Positions 20,885 through 33,586 are shown, counted from the first letter of the stretch. The stretch is DNA of 64,000 bases from Fragilaria radians (GCA_900642245.1 CAAAJI010000004.1:356151-420150); one strand, 5' to 3'. Program-made: numbers and translations. The notes: a model not told the origin generated them from the letters alone.

Positions 20885-22780
20885 TTATTTTGAGCGTCTT
20901 AACAGGAGATAGGCTGTGATTCGAAAAAATAGTTGCAGCAAAACAATCATCCCAATATTGAACCAATAGTTAGTGGATATGCCATCAATTCCGAGACTTT
21001 GCAACACGTCTTCACCTGGTAGGGGACACTCGTCACTACCCCCAATGCTTACGGCGACGCCACTCAATGAACATGGGACCATTCTATTGGAGTATTCATT
21101 TACAATTTGTGATGAATATCCATACCGGGCAAAGGAAAGCCATGTTGCCCATCGAATTCCGATGTGAATATTGGGTATAGGTATATAAAACCCACCCAAT
21201 ATCATAAAGAATAAAGTTATTGCAGGAGCCAGTGTCAGCGCAATTTGAGTGTTAGGAATCGCAATGCCTAGGAAGAGTCCCATTGCCTGAGCAGTAGATA
21301 GAGTTAGATAAAATGAGAGGACAAACATAAAGAAGGCAGGCGCTGTAGGTCGCAAATTTGCAGTCCAGTAAACAACGATCCCGTAAATCATGGGCATAAG
21401 AACGTTGTTTGTCATGTCTGACAATGTTTTCGCTATGAAAAATGGCAAGACGCCGTACATTTTCTTGGAACGCTCTCGACGTAGTAGGGCTCGCTCTCTT
21501 GCGAATGTGTTCATACTGGCAATAACAATCTGATTGGATTGTGCAATAAGCATAAAGAACAGTAAGGAGTTCCGTTCGTAAATTCGATTGGTATCATCAG
21601 GGATCTGCCACCAAAATAAACTCGTGAAAAAAGCGTAGCAAAAAGTAAGCATCATAGCTACTCTGGTTAACCGTTCCCCGCGTTGCTGCTTCAGTGTACG
21701 TTGAATCAATAATTTGAGTTGGATCCAAGCGCTAGTTTCAAATTTTGGGTATTTTCGTAAGTCTGCAAGTGACGGTCGACGATGCAACTTCGTATCCACA
21801 TCTATGACAGGATCTTCTTTATCTTTACACGATTCTACCCAATGTTTTGGTAAGACGCGACTTTCTAATCTAGTTTCGTCAAAGGATATCGTATCCATAA
21901 TCCAATCTGCGATACCAGTTTCTGGCGGCAATGGAATGACGGATGCAGAAGCCTCTAAATGCGCACGAGCTCCACCAGGCGGTCCGTTATACACCACTTC
22001 TCCTTTACTCAAGAGTAGAAGGTGATCAAACAAGCCATAAATCTCTGTCCTGGGTTGATGGATCACCATAGCAATTGAGTGACCAGCGTTTGCCAAGGTC
22101 TTCAGTGTCTGAACTAATGAGTGAGCGGACGTCGCATCCAAACCAGATGTCGGTTCGTCAAGTAGTAAGAGAGGAGGTCTGACAACCAGCTCAGAAGCAA
22201 CAGAGACGCGTTTGCGCTCGCCGCCGGATATTCCTCGAACGTCACCATTTAAGGAATTCCCAACAAGACTTGATCGTACATGAAAAATACCTAAATCATG
22301 CATAACTTCTTGAACAGTAGTAAAGACATCCTGGTCTGAAACTTGACGAGGCGTTTTTAGCCTTGCACTAAAGTATATTGTCTCTTCTACCGTTAGATTG
22401 GGCAGCATCAAATCGTCTTGCCATACCACACCAACGAGACGTTTTGGAATTCGACCTTCTTCTCCATTTACGGTAATGACAGAATTTTCCATAATATCTT
22501 GAGAGTCAACCAGCCCTGCAGCAACAGAGAGTAGAGAAGTTTTTCCACTCCCACTTGGCCCTATCCAAGCATGCAATCGATTCGGGCGTATTTTGGTTGA
22601 CACTTTTGAGAGCACCACTTTACGATTCATTTCCTTACTGCTACCATTTTTCTCGGCCGAAGCCAACTTCGGTGCATAAGTCACTTCATGAAGCTCTAGC
22701 TCTACTTGCGGAATCTGACGCACTGCGATTGCTGTTGAAACTATGGAAGCACTTTGTTTCATTAACTGGCTATCACTCAT
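20885..22780 (-). CDS. ABCG (WBC) half-size ABC transporter (631 aa)
   Basis: ATP-driven exporter or lipid/sterol mover that must dimerise; the substrate is unknown. With numbering from the upstream in-frame ATG at 22810, Walker A GPSGSGKT is at 84-91, the signature ISGGERKR at about 194-201 and Walker B LLLLDEP at about 214-220 followed by TSGLD. The nucleotide-binding domain precedes the membrane domain, the ABCG order. About six membrane spans lie between residue 385 and the C-terminus, which ends in short basic LLLRRSK. A Cys-containing extracellular loop (CSLSGVAVSIGGSDECPLPG) precedes the last span, as in ABCG proteins. The start at 22780 (MSDSQL) or at 22810 (MTVFTS) cannot be decided. 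Single exon of usual family length. Confidence 0.93.
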   Translation of the reverse strand: MSDSQLMKQSASIVSTAIAVRQIPQVELELHEVTYAPKLASAEKNGSSKEMNRKVVLSKVSTKIRPNRLHAWIGPSGSGKTSLLSVAAGLVDSQDIMENSVITVNGEEGRIPKRLVGVVWQDDLMLPNLTVEETIYFSARLKTPRQVSDQDVFTTVQEVMHDLGIFHVRSSLVGNSLNGDVRGISGGERKRVSVASELVVRPPLLLLDEPTSGLDATSAHSLVQTLKTLANAGHSIAMVIHQPRTEIYGLFDHLLLLSKGEVVYNGPPGGARAHLEASASVIPLPPETGIADWIMDTISFDETRLESRVLPKHWVESCKDKEDPVIDVDTKLHRRPSLADLRKYPKFETSAWIQLKLLIQRTLKQQRGERLTRVAMMLTFCYAFFTSLFWWQIPDDTNRIYERNSLLFFMLIAQSNQIVIASMNTFARERALLRRERSKKMYGVLPFFIAKTLSDMTNNVLMPMIYGIVVYWTANLRPTAPAFFMFVLSFYLTLSTAQAMGLFLGIAIPNTQIALTLAPAITLFFMILGGFYIPIPNIHIGIRWATWLSFARYGYSSQIVNEYSNRMVPCSLSGVAVSIGGSDECPLPGEDVLQSLGIDGISTNYWFNIGMIVLLQLFFRITAYLLLRRSK

Positions 22781-25221
22781 TTTACTATTCAAAGATGTGA
22801 ACACTGTCACAATTTGAATGAAGACCCGGATATAGCTGCATTCCTTGAAACTGACGCACTCCTTTTACCCAAGATAAAGACCTCGCTATTAAATAACCTT
22901 CAAATAAAGGGAATCGTTCAAACGTGATTCAATTAACGTTCAGTGAGACTTGATCAAATAGCAATGAACGTATTGGCATATTCAACTCTATTGAAATCTG
23001 TATCGGGAAATGAGACAACAAAGAAAATGCAGGGTAAGGAATTCATAGCACCCGCCAAAGCTGTGGTGTTGATGTACCATTGTGCCTTTGCAGTTGTAAT
23101 TCTCTGCTAAATGCTGATATCAGGCGACACTTATTTTCTATAATTGATTCTATTGTAAATACTTTGTGAGTATTGAAACGACGCAAGCTAATTGTCTTTT
23201 GCGATTTTGCTTAGTTGATGCATAAACATTGCAAGTCAATCATAACGATCATTTTTTGTTAGATAACTAGTAGTTAGTGCTTGCTTTGCTCCGCAGAGTT
23301 AAGTATTTTGCATGACACAATATTTAAGTTTTAATACTTGACCTAACATGACATTGGAATCTACAGCTGCATTCAACATCACAGAACTTAAAGTAAATTA
23401 TACCATTGAATTAGCATTGGCATTATAAAGGTGTAAAGGTAGTAATTTTCTTTCCCCCCATTAAAGCTATTGTTTAAAGACATATTTTTAACTTCTTATT
23501 GCGCTATTGTTGTAGAAGTCATTGGTGCTGCAGTTATTGGGACATCAAAGATTGTTGGTGAAAAAGTCAAAATAAAGCTGTTGGTGGAAAATAAATACTG
23601 TTGTTTTTATAACTTTATAAATGTATTCTTTACGTGTTTGACAGTTTAAAAAATGAGATATATGAAGGATTAATACAATAAGAATCATCCCAAACATACA
23701 ACAATATTATTGATCCATACAATTAGTGCCTTTTAAACCAGTTATAATTAGAATTCAGATTAAGAAGCACAAAAGATCTGCTTCCTCAATTTAAAGGAAT
23801 AATGTTAATTTCTTCATTGTTTTGAAGGAATTTCATTTAGTTGCAGATTAATATTGCAATTAGATCTATCCACATTTCAGTAGCATTTGAATGACAATTG
23901 TGTTAAATATTCTAAAGTTTACAACTGAAAGTCTGGACAACATTCTAGTTTATAATTCTGGAAAAAAGTAGATATTTTACCATAATCAGGTACCGTTAGA
24001 ATTAGCTACATCCCTATTGATTTTAGTCTCTCCTCTGTACTCGTACTCGATCACTTTCTCGAGTATTACTGTACTAACAAAATGCACAATGGTTAAGAGT
24101 TAAGACCGGCCAGATCGAATGTTTAGTAGTGTAGATAATATGTCATGGAATTTCTTATTATAGTTTTTGTCAAATTTATGGTTTTAAACAAGTTATAATC
24201 TCTCGGGTAATTTTTCAATCCGTATGATGTGAATTTGTAAAATAACAAAGAAATTGAAAAAGCCCTCACAAATATTGTACGTGCCAAACAGGATTGATCA
24301 AATTGAGATATCGTCCTTGTGATATGGTTAATGACTATCAACGAATGACTAACGGTCTACTTCTGAAAACATGCTTTGTCATCTGAATGTCTCATTAAAC
24401 ATTCTTTCTTGTAACCACGGGAACCTGCTGTGAATCTTTACAAACAAGGAGTGATTGAACTGTACCCTCTTCACATTGTAGGTTTAGAAGTCTGTTAACA
24501 TGCTTTTTCAAGGACTGTGCTCCAGCCTATCTGTAACAGATTCCATTTTGTCTTTTGCAAGTAAGCATGATAATTTGTGTGTTGAGTCCGCTTGCTAGGC
24601 AACCCGTTCCCATTGATTGCGAGAAACAAAGCACTTTGTTGTCCTGGTATATATATCATGAATTCGTGCAAATTTTCCTTCAGTTAAAAGTTACATATTA
24701 AAGATTTGCTCTCTCATCTAGAATATATAGCTTCTGCTGGCAAAGCACCATTCATGTGGTGTTTCAAGTCTGAATATTCCCCTGAGGATGTATCTACCCG
24801 CCATTCCACACTTCTGGGATTGTCTCATTCTAAAGTTAATATAAGTTCTCATGTAATGAGCAATCCTTTACATGATGGTCATGTTGATAGCCTTCATCTT
24901 CCATATTTTGTTGTTTAATGTAACCTGCTGAATGTGAGAATTGAGATAGAAACGTTATGTCCTATGTTAAGGAAACTATGAAAAGTACTCTTGCCTTCTA
25001 ATTGTGAAAGATTGGAGTCTTGACTGACTAATTTTGCATTATGATAATATTTATTTAGATCATACTTTATTCGTTATCTCCTGGCTATGCAAGCATGCCA
25101 ACTGTCTTTTGATTTAGAGCTAAACATTTTAATTGGATAAAATTTGTGAAACACATGTGCTTTATTATCACCGTCAATTTAGAGATCTTTGATTATTATC
25201 ATCTAAACTTTGTGAACGAAA

Positions 25222-25259
25222 AAAAACAACAAATATTTTCATTGTCATTTGTTGTTTTT
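25222..25259. repeat. Perfect 13-bp inverted repeat
   Basis: AAAAACAACAAAT at 25222-25234 pairs with ATTTGTTGTTTTT at 25247-25259 around a 12-nt loop. Confidence 0.7.
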
Positions 25260-25294
25260 GGATGTGTTAATTTATCTGATATGTTTGTCATTTA

Positions 25295-25430
25295 GATTAG
25301 CGTGTAGTAGCAACACTGGACGACTCCAAATGTTGGTACAAAGTAACGTCTCTTGAATTAATCTCATTTATAGAATAATGTGGTGTGTTCAACTTAAATC
25401 ATAAAATATTATCTTCTAGGATTGTATAAT
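25295..25430 (+). repeat. Second copy of the unclassified dispersed repeat
   Basis: More diverged partner of 54920-55055 in the same orientation. No coding frame is kept here. Confidence 0.5.
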
Positions 25431-26803
25431 ATATTATGTAAGCTCCTTACCTGATTTTGATGATAATGACTGGCTCATTGATTCTCTATTAGTCTTGTAT
25501 CCAATATGTATGTATGTGATAAGCTCCTGATATCTGTCGTATCCTTGAAAAAGATTGTTAAGTAGTTTGGCAATGATCAGTCCAAACTGGATCCGAACTG
25601 CTCCAGCAATAAATGTTAAGGAAATGTGCCTCTCTCTGGGAGCTTGTTTCACTAAGGTAGGGCACATTTTTATTTTTCATGGCTTTTAGTTGACTTAGGA
25701 TTACTGGCTCAAATTGCAGGGCACTACCTATGTGATTCATAAATCCAATTAAATTATTATACATCCTTTAATTGTCAAATGTTGTGACTGATGAAATTAT
25801 GTATTGGCTTTGGGGAGTCGTGAAGCATAAGCCAAATACTTTTGGATTCAATAATTATGTTTGGTAACTTTTAAAATTTTGAGCACGTCAAATGCACCTC
25901 CAAATACTGAAATTGCCTCAAAATTATCAATTGTTTCAAATCATGTCTGAACACTTTCCCCAAATGAGTGAACTTCCTCTTTGTAGGTAGTTATTTGAAT
26001 TTGATAAGCTCATGAAGTTGATATTTTGGGAAAATCAATTTTACTGGTTCCAGAAATGGTTTTTTTGGACCTCCCTCTAGAATAAAAATGCCTTAACTTA
26101 CATTGGTATTGCTTTCCTTGATATTCTGCCAAAAACATTTCCCGAAGCACTAAATTTGCTGTTCTGTTTTATTGGTGAAGGAGATAGCATTCGTGCGATG
26201 AGCGTTGGAAGGGCTCAAGAAGCGTTAAAACCTTTTTCTGCTTAAGGAAGGAGAGTCAATGAAATCAATGAGAATGGTTAGACTTCATCCTGGTATGGGA
26301 GTTTAAACAGTGTTGTACTTGTCGTGGGGATGGATATCTAAGTCTTTCTTAGGCTTGTTCAACCTATTATCTAGTCATTAATTGCTAAAAAAAAATTAAA
26401 AAATTCAATTGCTGTTTCAAAAGGTAAAGGTATACGAAATTTTAACTATAAAGCGAACGTTAAGCATTACTCTTACACAGTAGCATTTTCAAATGCAAAA
26501 AAGTGAAAATTGCCGAGGCCACATAATCAATACTCCTCCCTATAGGATACAAACTTGCCCAACTCCAGAGCATCAAAAAGGGTGTAAGTGGCAAAAAGGG
26601 TCTCTTGTAACTACTTCGAGAGCGATTTTCCACTTGAGTTGAAGCTTGCAACACGATAGTTCCGTACAGCAACGCGAAATGAATGCTTCACCCTGCCCAC
26701 GTGATTTTTGTCGTGGACGTGCACAAGTAAATCAAGAATCAATCTCATGGATTGTGGCACGACTCATACCTTCCTTGAATCACGAATGGCTCCTTTCATG
26801 AGT

Positions 26804-27813
26804 TTATTTTCCAACTGTGGGAGTTACTTTAGTAAAGTTACCTGAAGAAGGTGTGGCTGTAGAGTTTATGGGGTTGGAGCTTACTGGACCAGCGGTTGGA
26901 AGTCCGGTTGATGGAGCAGGATTGCTCGTTGCCATGGGTCGTGAGGACATAGAATCATTCTCTCGTTGTGTCAATTGCTCTAACTCTTCGTTAACGCCCA
27001 GCAACCTCGACTTGACACCTTGTAACTCTTTTTTCAGAAAATCCTGAGCCGCTAAAAGTAATTGCAAGTCTTCTTCGTCTGAAAACCTTTGTACACAAGA
27101 TTGGACGGCTTCATCTCGAAATGGAATTTTTGGCAAAAGAGGTATCTGCATAAGACATTGAAAAAAGTTTTCCTTGGGGTCCGTGAAAACAACTTCGTCA
27201 TAAACTTCGGCCACTACTGGCTCTTTAATTGGCTGCATGTTGATTGATCCTGGTGGATAAAGTTTAATTCCGTGATTCACCTGCAATAGCATAATTGGAA
27301 AATGAGCAAAATGAAATTGTTAGCATGAAAAGATAACAACGTAAAGTTAGAAATGGATAAGTTTAAAGATCAAACAATTCAATTTTTACTTCTCCATAAA
27401 TATCACGTAAGAGCAATGATCCTACATCTCTTCCGAAGTTTCAAGCTTACCACTATAGCCTTTTCATTTGGATCTTTCCAAACTATCCGAAGCTGGGCTT
27501 CAAATTCACCCCATCCTCGCTCAGTAACCTCAAAGGGAGGTTCAGTCAATTCTCGAACAGGTCGGGGAAACGATGGATGCAATTGAAATACCACCTTTTG
27601 AATAACAGGACTGAGATCTTCGTCATTTGGTCCTCTTAAGTACAATGTCCATTTATGAGTGTGATACTCATCAGCCTTTTTCCCTAGGAAGAACGCTATG
27701 GATCCATATACAATGGGCAAGCATACGGTGGTGTGAGCCAATCTATCACTCGACGTATCAGCAAAGTCATATTTCGGCTCAACTTCCTTCGGCTGCAAAC
27801 CACCAACCACCAT
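26804..27813 (-). CDS. YEATS-domain chromatin protein, GAS41/Yaf9 type (279 aa)
   Basis: Exons are 27813-27451 and 27280-26804. The 170-bp intron has donor GTAAGC and acceptor TATTGCAG, and the frame joins AIV to VNHGIKLYPPG. YEATS domains read acylated histone lysines. GAS41/Yaf9 works in the SWR1/NuA4 (TIP60/SRCAP) complexes. Residues about 20-140 are the domain: CLPIVYGS, HTHKWTLYLRGP, VVFQLHPSFPRPVRELTEPPFEV and GWGEFEAQLRIV, all family hallmarks. Residues about 205-232 form a Leu/Glu-rich coiled coil, as in GAS41, here followed by a Ser/Thr/Pro-rich tail. It could equally be called a TAF14 relative, but the C-terminal coiled coil favours GAS41/Yaf9. Confidence 0.93.
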
Positions 27814-29867
27814 GATTCTTTCACAAATTTATTATTTGGACCAAATAGTACTGTTACTAGGCAATTGATTCAAACGGACTGTGCGTTATTCTTCGTCCTT
27901 CAATTCGTTACGAGTGAGTGCAATTATTCTTCAAAAATGTTAACTCGAACTAGCGTCAATATGCCAGAACTATTTCCATTGAATTAACCTAACATGACAC
28001 TGCAGACTTTTCACAATCATACTGCAAATCACCAAAATTAAGTAAGAATTATATTGACCAGGGATGAACAACTTAATGTCATAGTTAACGGTCTTAATGA
28101 TATTTGCTTCGGGATTCTTGATGACAAGCAACGTGGGAGCAAAACCAAGGGTTTCATGTCTCCTGTTGAACTAAAGGTGTGAATAATATCTGACAATACA
28201 TCATAATCCAACTCAAGAGGGACATCTCAGCGTTCTCTATGGAAAATATTCATACAAGTAACGGTATCACTTACATGGAGTTCGAATGCAACGGTATTGA
28301 ATAAGCCAGAATTAGTAATTTAAATCAAGATTACTACTTGATTTGACATTTTTTTTACTTTCAATAACGAGAAAATACAAAAATTTGAAATGGGAACGAA
28401 GCACATGTTCCAGCACTGCTGTCAGGCACGAAACTGCGTAAGCCAAGATCTTTTTATCTATGCTATCTTGATGTGACGTCTCCGCCTCAGATACACAAGC
28501 GCAAATGATAGTTCAGTCAATTCATAGCCTGAAAATTTGGCAATGAAGTGCTACCTTATCCTTTCATGCTAAGGTATGTGAAGGTAGAGATTAATTTGCT
28601 AAGCACCATGGCATTTTGACTTAGGATCTGAAAATAATGTATTTACTGAAAATTCAATAGAAATGTAGTTCTCAGGGAGATACAGGTATTTCGTTTTTTG
28701 CCGAGGTTTATTTGATATGTAATATCCAGACAAAAGAGACTTTCCACGCTCAATGCAAATCTGCGTTAATTATTTGACATTAAGCTTGACTAAAAAAGGA
28801 TTAGGATAACCTTGCGTAAGTACTTGGACAACAGTCAATCAAATGATAGCACTTCGTTTTCCAATTACAATGGGTTGCATATTCAGGAAAATTCAACATC
28901 CCTCATACCAATACTTTTTCTGTGAAGATATAGCGAAAATGTACGTTGCCAATAGTAAGGAAGTATTTCCCTAGATGACAATGAGCACAGTGATTAACGG
29001 GACATTACTGAATGCTTTCCTGACAATTACCTGCCCATTTGATAGTATGCCTGAAGATTTGCAGTGACTATGGGCAATACGTTTTTAACCTTTCTATTTT
29101 AGATTTGCATGTTAGCCTCATCCTAAAAGTTATAATTCTTACGTACTATATATGTATAGCTTTAGATTATACATCTTAAAAGATTTTCAATCTTTAAAGA
29201 CTCCTTTCAGCTTCACTCTAAACTGGAGATCAGAAAACAGTTCATGAAATTGTTTAGGCGTTCGCTTAGTGGATACTTTAAGTAAGAAATCATTATCTGA
29301 ATACTCTCAAAGAGATTACCAAAGTGACCCAATTATAAAAGTCTAATGATGTATTCACTACCGCAGAAATAATTATGAAAGTTTTCTTGAAGTAGGAAAG
29401 GAATGGTTTTCAATTACTATGTCTGGGGGAATTGAATCAGCATTCCAAGATATCATTCAATCGAAACAAGTTACACCTTCTGCAATTCTGAGAGCCTATC
29501 TCAATCATTTGTCAACCGTTCGCAGCTGCAAAAGAATTGTTTGTGGAAACGTGTATTGATACTATCATCATATATCATTCTAAATACTTTAAACTTTATT
29601 GTTCCTCCTATTCAGGGAATACAAACAGAGCACAATGCTTTTCTTGTCACCGAAAAATCACGTTCTGAAGTCCTAAGTTGTATGTCGTGGTCCAATCGTA
29701 CAAATGGCCTGTACCGCACAAGGTTTTTTCTGTCTATGGCTGTGGGAAAGTGAAAAAAATACGAACTCCACTTGCATCAGCATCTGCTCCGACACACCAG
29801 ATTCCAAATAAATTATCTGATTTTGGAAGATTCCGCATTGGCAAAACGCTATATATATTCGATTGAG
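27814..29867. other. Divergent spacer, 2 kb
   Basis: Lies between the YEATS gene and the mitochondrial-carrier gene. AT-rich. A 46-codon ATG frame at 29418-29558 looks protein-like but is isolated and unrecognised. No other signal except the TATA-like element before 29868. Confidence 0.4.
29849..29859 (+). promoter_or_regulatory. TATA-like run just before the carrier ATG
   Basis: CTATATATATTC lies about 10-19 bp upstream of the ATG at 29868. That is very close for a TATA box unless the leader is minimal or the start lies in another exon. Confidence 0.25.
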
Positions 29868-31170
29868 ATGGAAAGTTTTGCGAAGACGGCAGAGCCATTT
29901 ATTTGTGGAGGATGCGCTGCTTCGTTTGCAACATGTATAATACATCCAATTGATTTGGCTAAGGTAAAAATGAATGACTTGAACTCCATGATGGTGAATA
30001 TTGCAAATGCATAGATTCATTGCTCAACTCTTTTTGCTCTCCTCGTTTGTGAGGTTCGAATACAAATTTTTGGACAACTAAATCCAGGTAAAACAATTCC
30101 TGGATTTCCCAGTCTATTGAAAGGTATGATTGCCACGGAAGGTTTTTTCTCCATTTATGCTGGAATCGATGCAGCAATCGGGCGTCAAATGGTGTACGGG
30201 ACAGCTCGCATCGGTCTGCATAGGTCTATATCCGACAAGATGGTAGAACTCAATGATGGCAAACCAATTTCGTTTCTTGCTAAAGCTATGTCGGGTATGT
30301 TGTCAGGGAGTTTGGCTGTTTGTATGGGAACTCCATTCGATATTGCCTTAGTTCGACTTCAAGCAGATTCTATGGCTCCCATGGAAGATCGGAGAAACTA
30401 CAAACATGTTTTGGATGTAAGAACTTATTTTGATATTGACATCAACAGTCTTGTTAGGTTGAAGATTGAGATTAATCTGATATATATCTTTGAATGCTTT
30501 GTGGTGCATGTAATTGGGATTTTATCTTACTCCTTCTCCTCCTTCGTTGATCTAATTTTAGGCATTAATTCGAACCTCAAAGGAAGAAGGAATTGTAACT
30601 CTTTATAAAGGTCTATTTCCAAATATTTTAAGAGGAATGGCCATGAATGTGGGAATGCTGGCTTGCTATGATCAAGCAAAAGAGATATCAGCAAAATTTT
30701 TGAACGACCCAATGAAGGATGGTCCCCAGTTGTCCACGAAGCTTTTGTCATCTGGTGTTGCAGTACGTTTTACAACATTACCTCTTATTTGGCCGTCTTT
30801 GTCAGTGTTTTAAGCTGATTTGTAACTAATGACAAATTCTCTTTTGTTTTCGTCATAGGGCTTTACTGCTGCTTTATTCTCCCTACCGTTCGATATGATC
30901 AAATCGCGCTTAATGAATCAGCGACCTAATGCCGTCACTGGTGAATATCCCTACAAAGGAGTTTTCGATGCAACGATCACAATTTTTAAGAAAGAAGGAC
31001 TTAAGGGATTCTTCCGTGGTTTTATGGCTTACTATGGAAGATGTGCACCTCATGCCATGATCATTCTTCTCAGTATTGAATCAATCACTTCATATTATCA
31101 CAATGCCATACACAAAATTAGTCGACGTCATCATGATGGCCAAGGCATTAACTTATCAGTTGAAGCATAG
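29868..31170 (+). CDS. Mitochondrial carrier, oxoglutarate/malate-type (323 aa, four exons)
   Basis: Exons are 29868-29963, 30054-30416, 30562-30762 and 30859-31170, with donors GTAAAA, GTAAGA and GTACGT and YAG (or GAG) acceptors; all junctions keep frame. The SLC25 fold has three repeats, each with its P-x-[DE]-x-x-[KR] signature: PIDLAK at about 26-31, PFDIALVR in the second and PFDMIKSR in the third. The second repeat ends YKHVLDALIRTSKEEGIVTLYKG, closest to the 2-oxoglutarate/malate carrier (SLC25A11), as is the PYYGRCAPH-type end (here AYYGRCAPHAM). It would exchange dicarboxylates across the inner mitochondrial membrane. Uncoupling-protein relatives share much of this, so the substrate call is less certain than the family. 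Length is normal. Confidence 0.93.
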
Positions 31171-32824
31171 ATAATGTTTGAGAAAGCTATTTAGGAAGAA
31201 AAGATGAGACGTTTTCTGATATTCAACTCCACACTAAATGATCTTGATTCACATCCCAGTTATATGGTTTCCGAACTGATCAGCGTACTTTGGTACCGAA
31301 TCTTACATCAAGGGCTTAGATCTCGAAAGATTATTCATCATTCATCACCCCGTGTTAGTTTACAGAAATTAAAGAATGCACTAAACTCATAAGGATTTAA
31401 ATATGTAAGAAACTTGCCACCCTTATTTAGAGTAAAGGAGAGAGGAATTCTTGACTATCTTTTTACAGAGTCAAAACGTATGGCATTCATCATAGCTTCT
31501 ATGTAATCTCCTAGCAAAACTTCTCAAGGGGGCAACATTGGAAAACGCTTACAGTAATTCAATTATATTGAGAACAATATCTAAGCAACATTTGTAGAAA
31601 ATGCCAATGGTACAAAAATCAGCCCGATTTTTTCTTGAATCAAGAAGTATTCGCTGCTACTATGTATGTGTCTCCATTGTTTGATCTAACCGGATACGGA
31701 TATAAGGATTGTGGCTATATGACTTGTCTTCAAATCATCCCAACATTATGCTGATTTACAATGTTAACCGTTCGCCATCTTTTTTGCCACTTATGGATGA
31801 TGATAGGAGATTGCAAAAAGCCAATGCCTTAAAAGAATTAATAAAGGTTTCTGATAAATGATCCCGCTTTCACACTATTTACATCTAGTTCTTATTTATT
31901 CTCGGGTATCTTGCAATGCGCATGTCAACCATAACTCTCCTGTATCGGAATGCAATTTCCTTATATTTACTTATGCTAAGGCTCATCTTAATGCTACAAG
32001 AAATTTCATTTCTTTGTCCATAACTTCGCAAGTAGGTAGCGATGGGAGACACGTGTGATCAAGTGCCGCTCGGGATCCTTTCATATCCAGGTTATTTCAT
32101 TAAGCCTTTTAATTCTGAATTTAGCTGATGAATTTTCTGGATTGTGAGAAAGTGAGGTTCACTCCGGTAAGTTTAACCTGCCTTACATCTTGCGTAGTAC
32201 AATTTTGCTCCTTTAGTTCATTGAAGGAGTCTTCGTTTCATTTAATTTCTATACCTACTGATCAACGATTCTATTTGAATGAAAATAATTTCTTGAGAGT
32301 AATTTTAGTGATTGCCGTCAGTTATGTTACATAACAAATGTTGAACCTAACTCATTTTCATATTCTTAGTTGTTTTATCGTTGATTAGATTGATATTTAA
32401 CTTCAGTAAAATGCCAAATTTCAGAAATTGCAATTTAAACGAATGCACTACGTACTGAACGGAAAGGCATGTGATATGGTGCATGAGAAAATCACGCATC
32501 ATTTTGTATCCATACCATTTTTTTACGATACTGATGAATGGAAATTCTATGTAAAAACCTCTGACTTGTTTTCTTTGTTTCCTCTTACTGTTGACTTTAC
32601 TTCTTCATGAGGAATATTTTTCATGACCTTAGCGTGTTTATCTTCCTTTTTGGAGGAAAATGTTGTTGTGTAGGTACTTGACAAGAATGCCAAGTACCAG
32701 AAAAGTATAGTACTATTGCAATGGTGGTGCTAGTATTTTTTGTCGTCCTACCTGTGTCAGAAAACCGGACTCAGATTCCCATTGTAGCATATTTCATAAA
32801 TTGTTACATCGTAACCCTGAAAAA
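31171..32824. other. Intergenic, 1.65 kb
   Basis: AT-rich. Contains the inverted repeat at 32673-32698. Frames at 31204-31392, 31858-32058, 32128-32334 and 32428-32610 have no support. Confidence 0.45.
32673..32698. repeat. Perfect 8-bp inverted repeat upstream of the small TM gene
   Basis: GGTACTTG at 32673-32680 and CAAGTACC at 32691-32698 flank 10 nt, about 127 bp before the ATG at 32825. Possible palindromic regulatory site. Confidence 0.5.
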
Positions 32825-33115
32825 ATGTCTGGCGTTGCGAACAAGGTTGCTGACATAGCGCACAAGACCTGCATAGTAGGATTACTCGGATCATTTGGCT
32901 TCCTTTCCTATCAGATAGTAACGAATGCATATCATGGCATTAACCGTGATAATCCAAAACATAATCCCCAAGAGGAGTACATCAATACTATCCGAGAAAA
33001 GGTCAAGGAAGATCGTGAAAAGCACAAAGACCCTAACTATCGAGACTGGTATGATAAAGATGATGACTCGTACCTTAAAGATATTCCGAAGCCTTCATCC
33101 GCACACCCAAAATAA
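32825..33115 (+). CDS. Small single-TM protein, COX14-like (96 aa)
   Basis: The product has one predicted membrane span at about residues 15-33 (TCIVGLLGSFGFLSYQIVT), preceded by VADIAHK and followed by YHGINR and a highly charged C-terminal tail. The arrangement [VA]-x3-H-[KR]-x2-[IV]-x-x-L-x-G before a single span, then a soluble tail, resembles COX14, a small inner-membrane factor for cytochrome c oxidase assembly in mitochondria. The match rests on pattern only. The ATG at 32825 is the first ATG of the frame, and an upstream TTG adds nothing. No Arg-rich presequence, as for COX14. Confidence 0.6.
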   Translation: MSGVANKVADIAHKTCIVGLLGSFGFLSYQIVTNAYHGINRDNPKHNPQEEYINTIREKVKEDREKHKDPNYRDWYDKDDDSYLKDIPKPSSAHPK

Positions 33116-33292
33116 TTTACGTCAAAGGAAGGACTTGAATCTCCAGAGTTCACATGAATTACTCAAATTAGTTCTATGCGTAATGCCTTGAGTATATCAA
33201 GCTTCATTTATCGCAAAAGATGGGATCTACAATCAAGATACTGGGATCGTAGATAACTATACTTTCCGAAACTAAAATATTCCATCGATACC

Positions 33293-33586
33293 ATGAACAT
33301 CCATACATTTGACAATAATTTATTGTGTTTAGGTCAAATGTTCGTGAAATCTCAAAATTTATCTCGTATAATTGCTTTCTCTATGGGCGTTGCTCTAACT
33401 GTGCCAATAATTCGACTTTCTTCTCGTCTCCATCCTGTATGCCATCCAATTTGTCTCACAGTGACTATTCCCTCCTTGTTGGATAAATTATGGACCCCAC
33501 CGAAGCAAGGGAGGGAAACATACAAGCATGACCTTGGGACAAAGATATCACTGTGTCATAGATTGCAAGAAAAAATGACTACTTAG
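33293..33586 (+). CDS. Possible small gene (97 aa), weak
   Basis: An ATG frame in the 513-bp gap between the small TM gene and the convergent 226-aa gene. It has a moderately hydrophobic middle (IIAFSMGVALTVPIIRLS) and a basic tail. Nothing recognised; it overlaps presumed 3' untranslated sequence. May be chance. Confidence 0.2.
   Translation: MNIHTFDNNLLCLGQMFVKSQNLSRIIAFSMGVALTVPIIRLSSRLHPVCHPICLTVTIPSLLDKLWTPPKQGRETYKHDLGTKISLCHRLQEKMTT

Larger units (their letters stand above)
22811..26803. other. Gene-poor AT-rich region, 4 kb
   Basis: The longest empty stretch. It contains a 13-bp inverted repeat at 25222-25259, a block at about 25295-25430 that resembles 54920-55055, and homopolymer A/T runs. 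Short frames (24706-24918, 25434-25667, 26460-26672) have no family resemblance. It is probably old transposon debris. Confidence 0.45.
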
